Positions 6,249-13,391 of a stretch of DNA of 41,723 nt are shown in pieces. Both the position numbers and the translations under genes were made by a program. The stretch is taken from assembly GCA_016871375.1 (NCBI GenBank), contig VFYY01000015.1, positions 1-41,723 on the forward strand. Direction: 5' to 3'. Positions within the stretch are counted from its first letter, which is position 1; each line of letters starts with the position of its first letter. The stretch is from Acidimicrobiia bacterium (GTDB taxonomy: Bacteria; Acidobacteriota; Vicinamibacteria; Vicinamibacterales; UBA2999). Under the pieces are notes generated by a model. It ran no database searches. It had not been told where the DNA came from and saw only the letters and a list, made by a program, of their open reading frames with translations.

Positions 6249-6740
6249 ATGGCATTTCCGCGCATCGTGCTCGCCCTGTCGGCCTTCATTTACGCGGCGT
6301 TTGGCGCGGCATTTCTGGTCGCGCCGGTGCCCATGGCGGCGACCGTCGGGATTCAGCTCCCGGAGCCGAGCGCCGTTATCGACTTTCGTGCGACCTACGG
6401 CGGCTTCGAGCTGGGCCTGGCCGCGTTCCTGGCGTGGTGCCTCGCGGCGCCGGACCCCTCGACCAGGCTCGGGGCAGGCCCCTCGACCAGGCTCGGGGCA
6501 GGCCCCTCGACCAGGCTCGGGGCAGGCCCCTCGACCAGGCTCGGGGCAGGCCGTGTGCGCGCGGGGCTGCTCGTCTCCTTCCTCACCGTTGCCGGTTTCG
6601 GGCTGACGCGACTCGCCGGGGTCGTCCTGGACGGGCCGGTTCGCCAGTCGATCTACATTGCGCTCGCGCTCGAGATGAGCGGTGTCGTGCTCACCGGTCT
6701 CGCGCTCTGGCAGCTCGCTTCGAAGGAGGAACTCACATGA
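6249..6740 (+). CDS. DUF4345-family membrane protein with an inserted PSTRLGAG repeat
   Basis: A 163-residue protein with four hydrophobic helices: ~5-28, ~46-66, ~105-125 and ~135-155. The order 'FGAAFLVAP ... DFRATYGGFELGLAAFLAW ... GLTRLAGVVLDG' fits DUF4345. Between helices 2 and 3 it carries four perfect copies of the octapeptide PSTRLGAG, encoded by a 24-bp tandem repeat (6455-6550) that keeps the frame. The normal family loop there is short, so the repeat is an insertion. The stop overlaps the ATG of the downstream cupin gene (ATGA), showing translational coupling. Function of the family is unknown. Confidence 0.8.
   Translation: MAFPRIVLALSAFIYAAFGAAFLVAPVPMAATVGIQLPEPSAVIDFRATYGGFELGLAAFLAWCLAAPDPSTRLGAGPSTRLGAGPSTRLGAGPSTRLGAGRVRAGLLVSFLTVAGFGLTRLAGVVLDGPVRQSIYIALALEMSGVVLTGLALWQLASKEELT
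6455..6550 (+). repeat. Four perfect 24-bp tandem repeats inside a coding region
   Basis: The unit CCCCTCGACCAGGCTCGGGG plus CAGG is repeated four times without a mismatch at 6455, 6479, 6503 and 6527. Perfect identity indicates recent expansion, and 24 bp keeps the frame (eight residues each). Related 'CCTCGAC(C/T)A...CTC(G/A)GGGCAGG' units are dispersed in many GC-rich soil genomes, by my recollection. Confidence 0.95.
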
Positions 6741-7384
6741 ACATCGTGAAGCTGGTCGGCCTCGTCATCGTGCTGGCGGCCATGGCGGTGGCGGCGCAGG
6801 AGCGCGAGTACGCGCCGACCTGCACCATGTGCCCGGGCACATACATCCCGAACAGCGAAATCCAGGCGTACGTGAAGCGTGCGATCGCCAACCAGCTCAC
6901 CGACCAGCAGGTGCGGCAGGTGGACATCGGCAAGGCCAACGTCGGCGTCGCGGTCGTGCACCGTCCGAAGCTCAACAACCCGAACGCCAACGTCGCCGAG
7001 CACGATCTGGTGAGCGAGGTCTATCACGTCATCTCCGGGTCGGCGACGCTCGTGCTCGGCCCCGATCTCGTGGACAAGCAGCGGCGTCCCGCGACGGAGA
7101 CGACCGTCCGGCTCCTCAACGGGCCGGGCAACAACGCGCGCGCGATTCGCAACGGCGTGGCGCACGAGATCAAGGCCGGCGACGTCGTCGTCATCCCGGC
7201 GGGCACGGGACATCAGTTCACGCGCATCGACGACCACGTGACCTACCTGATGATTCGCGTCGATCCCGACAAGGTCACGCCGCACAAGACCGAGGCCGAC
7301 TCGCGGGCCGATCTGCTGACCGACGGGCGCTCGACCGCCGGCGGCGGCGCAGGCGCGGTGTCGTCGCCGGAGCGTGGACGATGA
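6737..7384 (+). CDS. Secreted cupin-domain protein
   Basis: A 215-residue protein with a signal peptide (MNIVKLVGLVIVLAAMAVAA). A CTMCPG motif follows near residue 32. The cupin core is visible as EVYHVISGSATLVLG (motif 1 region, residues ~94-108) and IPAGTGHQFTRIDDHVTYL (motif 2). Motif 1 lacks the usual HxH pair, so metal binding is doubtful, although motif 2 keeps one His. The ATG overlaps the DUF4345 stop, and its own stop overlaps the ATG of the glyoxalase gene, so the three form one coupled operon. Likely a periplasmic small-molecule isomerase, dioxygenase or binding protein; no substrate is indicated. Confidence 0.8.
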   Translation: MNIVKLVGLVIVLAAMAVAAQEREYAPTCTMCPGTYIPNSEIQAYVKRAIANQLTDQQVRQVDIGKANVGVAVVHRPKLNNPNANVAEHDLVSEVYHVISGSATLVLGPDLVDKQRRPATETTVRLLNGPGNNARAIRNGVAHEIKAGDVVVIPAGTGHQFTRIDDHVTYLMIRVDPDKVTPHKTEADSRADLLTDGRSTAGGGAGAVSSPERGR

Positions 7385-8319
7385 GCGAGACCTCGATTCG
7401 CGGCCGGTTCGTCTGGCACGAGCTGATGACGACCGACACCCGGGATGCCGCGAGGTTCTTCAACACGGTTATCGGCTGGAAGGCGAAGCCGTGGGCCGGG
7501 CAGCCGTCGTATTCGATGTGGACGATCGGGCGCGGCGCACCGATGGGCGGGCTGATGCCGCTGCCGGACGAGGCCAGGGCCGGCGGGACCCCTCCGTGCT
7601 GGGTGACCTACATCGCGACGCCGGACGTGGACGAGACCGCGCTGCAGGCCGCGCAGTACGGCGGGCGCGTGCTGCGCCAGCCGGCGGAGATTCCCACGGT
7701 CGGCCGCTTCGCGCTCATTGCGGATCCGCAGGGCGCGATGTTCGCGGCGTTCACGCCGGGCCGGCCCGCGTCGCCGGAGAAGCCGGGAGCCGTCGGCGTT
7801 GGCGACTTCTCCTGGCACGAGCTGATGACGACCGACTGGGAGTCCGCGTTCAGGTTCTATCAGCGCGTGTTCGGCTGGGAAGCGACCGGCGCCTTCAGCG
7901 ATCCGGCATTCGGCACGTATCAGATGTACGGCCGCAACGGACGGACGCTGGGCGGCATGTTCAACGCGCCCGCGGCCGGCGGGCTCAAGCCGGCGTGGCT
8001 CCCGTACATCCGTGTCGCCGATGCACGGAAGACCGCGGCCGCGATCGGCAAGGCCGGCGGGACGGTGATCAACGGGCCCATGGAAGTGCCGGGCGGCGAC
8101 TGGATCACGCAGGCGGTGGATCCGCAGGGCGTGATGTTCGCCGTCCACTCGCTCAAGCCCGCGCCTGCCCGGAAGAAGAAGACACCCGCGCCCGGGAAGA
8201 AAGCCGCGCCGAAGAGGAAGGCGGCGCCGAAGAGGAAGGCGGCGCCGACGAAAAAGAAGGCCGCCTCCAGAAGGAAAGCGGCCCCAAGCAAGAAGACGGC
8301 CTCGAAGAGACGTCGCTAG
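7381..8319 (+). CDS. Two-domain VOC (glyoxalase/bleomycin-resistance fold) protein with a histone H1-like tail
   Basis: A 312-residue protein. Two VOC repeats are obvious: FVWHELMTTDTRDAARFF...IADPQGAMFAAF (about 10-128) and FSWHELMTTDWESAFRFY...AVDPQGVMFAVH (about 140-258). Each starts with the His-x-x-(L/M)-x-T pattern of metal-binding VOC proteins. From about residue 261 the protein becomes a Lys/Ala/Pro-rich tail with repeats of APKRKAAP and KKKAAS, resembling eukaryotic H1 and bacterial nucleoid-binding tails. The TAG stop (8317-8319) comes from the CTAG end of the 116-bp repeat, so the original C-terminus may have been changed by the insertion. It is coupled to the upstream cupin gene. 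Confidence 0.88.
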   Translation: MSETSIRGRFVWHELMTTDTRDAARFFNTVIGWKAKPWAGQPSYSMWTIGRGAPMGGLMPLPDEARAGGTPPCWVTYIATPDVDETALQAAQYGGRVLRQPAEIPTVGRFALIADPQGAMFAAFTPGRPASPEKPGAVGVGDFSWHELMTTDWESAFRFYQRVFGWEATGAFSDPAFGTYQMYGRNGRTLGGMFNAPAAGGLKPAWLPYIRVADARKTAAAIGKAGGTVINGPMEVPGGDWITQAVDPQGVMFAVHSLKPAPARKKKTPAPGKKAAPKRKAAPKRKAAPTKKKAASRRKAAPSKKTASKRRR

Positions 8320-8431
8320 CGCGGTTTCTGAAACGTCGTAGTGTCCGGCTTTAGCCGGACCACGTTGATCGGCACCGCCGTGTGTGGTCCGGCTAAAGCC
8401 GGACACTACGAAGAAGTCGAAACCGCGCTAG
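8316..8431. repeat. 116-bp MITE-like inverted element, copy 2 (inverted relative to copy 1)
   Basis: Bounded by CTAGCGCGGTTTC and GAAACCGCGCTAG, with the same long arms as copy 1, but the loop reads GTTGATCGGCACCGCC, the reverse complement of copy 1's. It fills the convergent junction between the glyoxalase and protease genes and donates the TAG stop of the former. Confidence 0.9.
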
Positions 8432-8439
8432 CGCTTCTT

Positions 8440-9000
8440 CTACACGCCGTCGATGCGGTAGACCCCGCCCGTGCCGGCGCAGTCGCCGTTGATCCCGAAG
8501 GACGTGACGCCGGCGATGACGGCGGTGTCGCCCACGAAATTGGGCCCGCCGGAGTCGCCGAAGCACGTGCCGCCGGTATGCGCGTTGTTCGACAGCAGCA
8601 TCGAGAAGTCGCCCGTGAACCCGGTGTTGATCTGATTCAGCTTCGAGCGCGCGAGCAGCCGCACGCGGATGTTGTGATGCGTGTGCGGCGTGCCGCCCAC
8701 GTTGCCGGTGAACGGATACCCGTTGCCGGGAATCCCTGACTCGACATCTTCCTGGAACCAGATCTCCACGTGCGCCGCGGGCGCCTCCGTGCAGTGTCCC
8801 GCCGTGAGGTAGACCGTCGCCGAGAGCAGCGTGCCGCTGCAGCGCCACAGCGGGCGGCCGCTGGCGTCCTGCGCGACCATCAATCCAACGTAGGGATGCC
8901 GCCCCGCGTCGGGTTCACCGTCGTTGACGGCGCGGAGCGGAATGGCGAGCGCTGCGACCGCGAGCGTGGCCAGCGCCAGTACGAGCGTCTTCCTGTGCAT
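8440..9000 (-). CDS. Trypsin-like serine protease, internally deleted
   Basis: A 186-residue secreted protein: a signal peptide (1-24) followed by AVNDGEPDAGRHPYVGLM. Catalytic His is in LTAGHC (H69) and catalytic Ser in CFGDSGGP (S150). Family members are about 240 residues and have a 'D(V/I)(A/G)(V/L)' segment with the catalytic Asp between these two; here only 80 residues separate H69 and S150 and no such segment is present (HTHHNIRVRLLARSKLNQIN instead). About 50-60 residues including the Asp therefore appear deleted in frame, so proteolysis is unlikely. An AAGGAG ribosome site lies before ATG 9000. It ends just outside the 116-bp repeat. Confidence 0.75.
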   Translation of the reverse strand: MHRKTLVLALATLAVAALAIPLRAVNDGEPDAGRHPYVGLMVAQDASGRPLWRCSGTLLSATVYLTAGHCTEAPAAHVEIWFQEDVESGIPGNGYPFTGNVGGTPHTHHNIRVRLLARSKLNQINTGFTGDFSMLLSNNAHTGGTCFGDSGGPNFVGDTAVIAGVTSFGINGDCAGTGGVYRIDGV

Positions 9001-9053
9001 GGTTGGTCTCCTTGCCGGGGGGGCAATCGTATCCCGTCAGGGACGAACCGCTT

Positions 9054-9494
9054 TCACACTGATTCGGATGGGGTACGTGCGGCGGCTTGCGCGCCCCGGC
9101 TGAGCCGGCGCACACGCCCGTCCACGATCGCATCGACCGACAGCAGGTCGTCTTCAGCCGGCAGGAAGAGGTTGACGATGATGAGCGCCGCGCGCGGCAG
9201 GATGTAGAAGTTGACGACCATGATGTTCATTGCCGTCACGCCCATCGGGTTGCGCAGGCCGTCGATGCCGTAATAGAGCGTGATGCCGACGATGAGGAGC
9301 GCGAGGCAGCGCAGCGCGCGGCGCGACCAGAAGCCGGCCAGCAGGAGCCCGCCGAGGCCGATTTCCAGCACCGCGACCGCGTAGTCGAACGGCGTGCCGT
9401 TCGGGATGCGCTGGATGCCGGCAAACAGGTAGACGAACCCGAGCATTGACCGCACGAGAAAGATCGCCGCCGCCCGCTCGACGGTCCGCGTCAT
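9054..9494 (-). CDS. DoxX-like membrane protein, second gene of the pair
   Basis: A 146-residue protein with four membrane segments. It opens TVERAAAIFLVRSMLGFVYL then FAGIQRI, the DoxX first-helix signature (R...G..fl.aG..K/R). The 'DYAVAVLEIGLGGLLLAGFW' second helix and 'IILVNLFLPAE'-like end fit. The ATG at 9494 overlaps the stop of the upstream DoxX gene by 4 bp. DoxX proteins are linked to quinone-coupled thiosulfate oxidation or redox stress; members of paired genes may form heteromers. The charged C-terminal tail (about 25 residues) is not conserved. Confidence 0.8.
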   Translation of the reverse strand: MTRTVERAAAIFLVRSMLGFVYLFAGIQRIPNGTPFDYAVAVLEIGLGGLLLAGFWSRRALRCLALLIVGITLYYGIDGLRNPMGVTAMNIMVVNFYILPRAALIIVNLFLPAEDDLLSVDAIVDGRVRRLSRGAQAAARTPSESV

Positions 9495-9910
9495 CTGAAC
9501 AGATATGCCAGCGAGTAGCGATCCTCGTCCGGCGGCATGAGCAGCACGACGAGCAGGAGCGTCGATCGCGGCATGATGAACGGGACGATCGAGGTTGCCG
9601 GCTGCACCAGCAGGTGCCCGAACGTGACCAGCACGAGCACGCCCAGGAGCGCGACGAGCGCCGGCCGCGTCCAGAAACCCACCAGAACCAGCGCGCCGGC
9701 GACCAGCTCGACGATCGGCACCACGGTGCCCGTCGCCCACAGCGCCCACACCGGCAGGAACGTGTCCGCGTAGGGTTCCACGAACAGCCGCCCCGCGTGC
9801 TCGAGCGGACCGTAGACGAACGTCTTGTGGATGCCGGCAATGCAGAACACGACGCCGAGGATCGTCCGCGCGACGAAGATGGCCCAACTTCGATCGGACG
9901 CCGTGCCCAT
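9491..9910 (-). CDS. DoxX-like membrane protein, first gene of the pair
   Basis: A 139-residue protein with four predicted membrane helices. SWAIFVARTILGVVFCIAGI then HKTF is the DoxX-type first helix; a second helix ELVAGALVLVGFWTRPAL and a final pair around LLLVVLLMPPDEDRYSL follow. It shares the 'PxxED' ending with its partner downstream, so the two probably arose by duplication. They overlap by 4 bp (ATGA) and are co-translated. A TACTAT box lies nine bases before ATG 9910. No substrate or enzyme partner lies next to the pair. Confidence 0.8.
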   Translation of the reverse strand: MGTASDRSWAIFVARTILGVVFCIAGIHKTFVYGPLEHAGRLFVEPYADTFLPVWALWATGTVVPIVELVAGALVLVGFWTRPALVALLGVLVLVTFGHLLVQPATSIVPFIMPRSTLLLVVLLMPPDEDRYSLAYLFR

Positions 9911-9918
9911 GGAGGGTC

Positions 9919-9944
9919 TATAGTAATGCCGTTTTCCAGGAGGT
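9919..9944 (+). promoter_or_regulatory. Overlapping divergent -10 boxes and a strong ribosome-binding site
   Basis: On the + strand TATAGT (9919-9924) is followed by AGGAGGT (9938-9944), a near-perfect Shine-Dalgarno six bases before ATG 9951. On the - strand TACTAT (9925 to 9920) lies nine bases before ATG 9910. The two -10 boxes overlap, so the DoxX pair and the dehydrogenase should compete for polymerase; one transcript has a short leader with SD and the other is probably leaderless. Confidence 0.45.
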
Positions 9945-9950
9945 CGTCCG

Positions 9951-11321
9951 ATGCCGAAATCCCGAATCTCTCGCCGTCGTGTTCTGAAGACCGCCGGAGC
10001 GGCCGCCGTCGGAGGCGGGGCGGCGCTCCTCGGCGGCGGGCCGCTTGCCGCTCAGGGCGGCGCCCCCGCAGTCCTGACCAACGCCCAGGGCGGGCGGCGG
10101 TTCAGGGGCTTCGTGAAGTTCAACACCGCGCAGCTGCCGGACGTGGTGGATCTCACGCTGCGCCCGATCACCGGACGCCAGATGGTGATCCGCACCGAGG
10201 CGGCGCAGACCTGCTACACGAGCGTCGACCAGGTGCTCATCCCCGGCACGCCCACCAACCAGGCGACGATCGTCGGCCACGGCGGCGTGGGCATCGTCGA
10301 GGCCATCGGCCCGCAGGTGCTCAGCGCGCGCGTCGGCGACCGCGTCATCGTCAACCTGCACGCGTCGTGCGGCCGCTGCTTCAACTGCCTCAACATGCGG
10401 TCCGACAAGTGCCGGGGCGGGCAGACCGACAACGTGGCGACGTGCAACATGCCGGACGGCACGCCGGTGTTCTCGCGCACGGGCGGCATGGCCGAGCTGA
10501 TGATCGTGAACGAGGAGTACGCGACCCCGCTCTTCCACCCGAACGTCAGCTCCGCGGAGATCTCGATGCTGACGTGCGTCGCCGGCTGCGGCCTGGGCAT
10601 GACGATGACGAACGTGCCGGTGGAAGTGGCGTCGGACGTCGTGATCTTCGGCGCGGGTCCCGTGGGCCTCGCGGCCATCCAGGGCGCGAAGATCAAGGGC
10701 GCCTCACGCATCATCGTCGTCGAGCCGATCGCGTATCGGCGCCAGCTCGCGATGAAGCTGGGCGCCACCGACGTCGTGGATCCCAACCAGTTCCGCGACC
10801 GGCGCCCGATCCCGAACGCGCCCGCCAACGGCGACCGCTTCCGCGACGCGCTCGTCGATCACCTGCGCGAGATGACGAAGCCGGTGACCGATCGCATCTG
10901 GGCGGGCTCGGGGCGTATCGGCCCGCATCACGTCATCGAGGCCGTCGGCGGCGACAAGATACGGCCGAAGGAAGTGCAGGGCCCGGACCCGACGGGCGTC
11001 ACCGTGCTGAACCAGTGCTGGGAGCTGTGCTCGGCGATCGGCACGATCGCCACGTGCAGCGTCGGCCATCCGCAGACGGCGTTCGTCTCGCTCCCCGCCT
11101 CGCAGTGGGCCGACGGCGCGAAGCACCACTGGCCCGGCACCGGCGGCGGCACCAACGACCGGCGCGACTCGCCGCGCCACGTGCGGCTGATGGAGACGGG
11201 GCAGATCAACATGAAGGCGCTCGTCGGGAAGACGTACCCGTTGAGCCAGACGCGGCAGGCGTATCAGGACTGCGCGGACCGCACGGTGATCTCGACAGTG
11301 GTCACGCCGACGATCACCTAA
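9951..11321 (+). CDS. Tat-exported zinc-type medium-chain dehydrogenase
   Basis: A 456-residue protein beginning with a twin-arginine signal (SRRRVLKTAGAAAVGGGAAL). The mature part is a medium-chain dehydrogenase: a GroES-like domain with GHGGVGIVEAIG, a structural-zinc lobe CGRCFNCLNMRSDKC (C-x2-C-x2-C-x7-C), and a Rossmann domain with VVIFGAGPVGLAAIQGAK and the acidic strand end VVEP that selects NAD(H). The usual GHE of the catalytic zinc is GHG here, so catalytic zinc may be altered. Export of an NAD-dependent enzyme is odd, because NAD is cytoplasmic; a tightly bound cofactor loaded before Tat export would explain it. A strong AGGAGGT precedes the start. The substrate is unknown. Confidence 0.82.
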   Translation: MPKSRISRRRVLKTAGAAAVGGGAALLGGGPLAAQGGAPAVLTNAQGGRRFRGFVKFNTAQLPDVVDLTLRPITGRQMVIRTEAAQTCYTSVDQVLIPGTPTNQATIVGHGGVGIVEAIGPQVLSARVGDRVIVNLHASCGRCFNCLNMRSDKCRGGQTDNVATCNMPDGTPVFSRTGGMAELMIVNEEYATPLFHPNVSSAEISMLTCVAGCGLGMTMTNVPVEVASDVVIFGAGPVGLAAIQGAKIKGASRIIVVEPIAYRRQLAMKLGATDVVDPNQFRDRRPIPNAPANGDRFRDALVDHLREMTKPVTDRIWAGSGRIGPHHVIEAVGGDKIRPKEVQGPDPTGVTVLNQCWELCSAIGTIATCSVGHPQTAFVSLPASQWADGAKHHWPGTGGGTNDRRDSPRHVRLMETGQINMKALVGKTYPLSQTRQAYQDCADRTVISTVVTPTIT

Positions 11322-11329
11322 GAAGCGTC

Positions 11330-11395
11330 AACTCCCAACTTCCAACTTCCAACTTCCAAGACGTCTTGGGAGTTGGTTATTGGGAGTTGGGAGTT
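11330..11395. repeat. Inverted repeat of AACTCCCAACTTCC units at a convergent junction
   Basis: AACTCCC (11330) and three CAACTTC-type units face GGGAGTTGG...GGGAGTT ending at 11395. It lies between the convergent ends of the dehydrogenase (11321) and the hydrolase (11411), so it can form a hairpin on both transcripts and may serve as a bidirectional terminator, although no T-run follows. Confidence 0.7.
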
Positions 11396-11410
11396 GATCA
11401 GCGACCAGCG

Positions 11411-12310
11411 TCAGCTGGTCGTCCTGACGTACTTGTTGAACCAGGCGACGGTCCGCTGCCACGCGAGATCCGCGGCCGCCTTGTTGTAGCGCGCCGGGGT
11501 CGCGTCGTTGTTGAACCCGTGAACGGCCATCGGATAGATGTAGCCCTCGTGGGTCACGCCCGCCGCTTTCATCGCGGCCTCGTGCTCCGGCCACGCCATC
11601 ACGAGCCGGGTGTCCTCGCTGCCGTGGTGCACGAGCACCGCGGCCTTGATCTTCGCCACGTCGGCCGCCGGCGGCGCGCCGCCGTAGAAGGGCACCGCGG
11701 CCTGCAGGTCCGCGCCCATGCGGACGGCCAGCGAGTTGGAGATGCCGCCGCCGAAGCAGAAGCCGGTGACGCCGAGCCGGCCCGTCGAGTCGGGACGGTT
11801 CTTCAACCACACCGCCGCCGCGTACAGGTCCTCGCCCATCTTCGCGCGGTCCACCTTGCCGAACAGCGCGCCGCCCTTCTCGTCGTCGCCCGGGTAGCCG
11901 CCGACCGAGGTGAGGCCGTCGGGCGCGAACGCCATGAAGTTGGCGACGGCGAGGCGCCGCGCCACGTCCTCGATGTGCGGGTTGAGGCCGCGGTTCTCGT
12001 GCACGACGAGGATCGCGGGCAGGCGGCCGGTGCCGGCATTGGCCGGGCGGACCAGGTAGCCCCTGATGCTGCCGTTGCCGTTCGGCGACGGCACCGTCTC
12101 GTAGCTGGCCTTGATGCGCGCGTCGGTCGGCGACACCTGCTGCGCGGCCGCGTAGTTCGGCATGAGGGCTTCGACGATGGCGGCGCCGCCGCCGACCAGG
12201 GCGAACTTCTTGGCCCCGTCCATGAAATCGCGCCGGCTGATCTCGCCGTGAATATAGCGGTTGTACAGGTCGATGGCCTCGCGGGGCACCTGAACGGTCT
12301 TCGCTTCCAT
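11411..12310 (-). CDS. Dienelactone hydrolase-family protein with an internal Tat-like signal
   Basis: A 299-residue alpha/beta hydrolase. The nucleophile motif is GFCFGGG (C185), the acid lies in HHGSEDTRLV, and the His is in MAVHGFN (H264): the Cys-Asp-His triad of dienelactone hydrolases. Before it, residues 1-24 (a short helix, REAIDLYNRYIHGE) precede ISRRDFMDGAKKFALVGGGA, a twin-arginine signal placed unusually far from the N-terminus. The same arrangement is seen in the VOC gene at 28969. An AAAGGA site lies upstream of ATG 12310. It would hydrolyse lactones or small esters in the periplasm. The 3' end faces the dehydrogenase gene across an inverted repeat. Confidence 0.9.
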   Translation of the reverse strand: MEAKTVQVPREAIDLYNRYIHGEISRRDFMDGAKKFALVGGGAAIVEALMPNYAAAQQVSPTDARIKASYETVPSPNGNGSIRGYLVRPANAGTGRLPAILVVHENRGLNPHIEDVARRLAVANFMAFAPDGLTSVGGYPGDDEKGGALFGKVDRAKMGEDLYAAAVWLKNRPDSTGRLGVTGFCFGGGISNSLAVRMGADLQAAVPFYGGAPPAADVAKIKAAVLVHHGSEDTRLVMAWPEHEAAMKAAGVTHEGYIYPMAVHGFNNDATPARYNKAAADLAWQRTVAWFNKYVRTTS

Positions 12311-12325
12311 GTCGCGTCCTTTCGG

Positions 12326-12409
12326 ATTTGCGATCTGCGAGTCGCGAGTTGCGATTTGAAGGTTGTGATTAAATCACAAATCACAAATCACAAATCAGAG
12401 ATCGCAAAT
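12326..12409. repeat. AT-rich hairpin element with ATCACAA repeats
   Basis: The ends TTTGCGATCT and AGATCGCAAA are perfect inverted repeats; the interior has three AATCACAA direct units and a central TGTGATTAAATCACA palindrome. Its base composition is much lower in GC than its surroundings. It separates the hydrolase (start 12310) from the upstream MBL gene and could act as an intercistronic hairpin. Confidence 0.75.
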
Positions 12410-12469
12410 GGCCCCACGCTACTCCTCGCAGGCGGAGTCACCCACACGAAGGTGCCCGGCGGTTTCCAG

Positions 12470-12497
12470 GTAGGGGCGAGGCATGCCTCGCCCCTAC
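12470..12497. repeat. GCATGC-centred palindrome covering a stop codon
   Basis: A perfect 28-bp palindrome, GTAGGGGCGAGGCA and its complement. The TAG stop of the MBL gene (12494-12496) lies in it. A close variant with CGACGCATGCGTCG instead of CGAGGCATGCCTCG occurs at 18894, 21958 and 22005. Confidence 0.9.
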
Positions 12498-13378
12498 CGC
12501 GACAACTCCTGATACATGATCGTGAAGTTCCCGCCGGGGCCGCCGCGGCCGGCCGCCACCGCCGGGTAGTCCTTGAACTTCTCGCCCGGCGCGAATTCCT
12601 TCATCGCCTGCTCGGCCGGCTTGCCCGCCTTCATCGACGCGCGCGCGTGCTGCGCCATCAGCCGGTTGTACTCGCCGAAGGTGACGAAGTCGGCCCACGG
12701 CCGCACGACGTTGTGGCCGGTGATCACGCGGTCCACGCCCGTGATCCCCGCGGCCGCCTTGCCGATCGTGTCGCCGTACTGCAGCGCGCTGCCGCCGTTG
12801 GCGACGTCGGCGAACGGCTGCGCGGCGTTGGCGAACGCGTCGCCCGCGTGCATCACGCGCAGGTTGCGGAACACGACGAACGCGTCGCCGTTGGTGTGCG
12901 CGGGGCCGAAGTGATAGAGGTCGATCGAGTCGTTGCCGCTCAGCAGCGTCAGGCGGTCCTTGAACGTGCGGTCCGGCATCCCGACCTTGTTCGCCGCTTC
13001 CTGGTAGACCGGCATCTTCTCCATGTTCGCTTTGGTGTTCTCGTGCGTCACGATCTCGACGCTCGCCGGGAACGCCATGTTGCTGCCGGTGTGGTCGCCG
13101 TGCGTGTGCGTGTTGATGATCATCGTCACCGGCCTGTCGGTGACCGATTTGATCCGCTCGAGCAGCCCCGGACCGTTGTTGGCGAGCTTGGTGTCGACGA
13201 GCACGACGCCGTTGCCGGCGACGAAGACCGCCGAGTTCCCGCCCTGGCCGGGAATCATGTAGAGGTTGTTCGCCAGTTTCTCGATGTTGCCGAGCGGCGG
13301 CTGCTGCTGTTGCGCCGCGACGGTGGCCAGGCCGACGCCGGCGGCGACGATCAGTCCCAGGATGAATCCACGTCTCAT
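12494..13378 (-). CDS. Secreted metallo-beta-lactamase-fold hydrolase
   Basis: A 294-residue protein with a signal peptide (MRRGFILGLIVAAGVGLATV). The zinc motif is NTHTHGDHTG; a further ligand set is visible in LYHFGPAHTNGDAFV, MHAGDAFAN and VITGHN. This order fits MBL-fold hydrolases in which two zincs hydrolyse a thioester, lactone or phosphodiester. It has the same 'LYHFGxAHTNGD' motif as the gene at 14220, so they are paralogues on opposite strands flanking DUF4159. The C-terminus (FTIMYQELSR) is followed by a TAG that lies in the 28-bp palindrome. The gene starts 14 bp after the DUF4159 gene ends and is probably co-transcribed with it. Confidence 0.88.
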   Translation of the reverse strand: MRRGFILGLIVAAGVGLATVAAQQQQPPLGNIEKLANNLYMIPGQGGNSAVFVAGNGVVLVDTKLANNGPGLLERIKSVTDRPVTMIINTHTHGDHTGSNMAFPASVEIVTHENTKANMEKMPVYQEAANKVGMPDRTFKDRLTLLSGNDSIDLYHFGPAHTNGDAFVVFRNLRVMHAGDAFANAAQPFADVANGGSALQYGDTIGKAAAGITGVDRVITGHNVVRPWADFVTFGEYNRLMAQHARASMKAGKPAEQAMKEFAPGEKFKDYPAVAAGRGGPGGNFTIMYQELSR

Positions 13379-13391
13379 ATCAGTCTCCTGA

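Noticed and set aside
6455-6550. CRISPR array from the 24-bp repeats
   Set aside because: The units are contiguous with no spacers and continue the reading frame, so they are a tandem repeat in a coding gene. No cas genes are seen.
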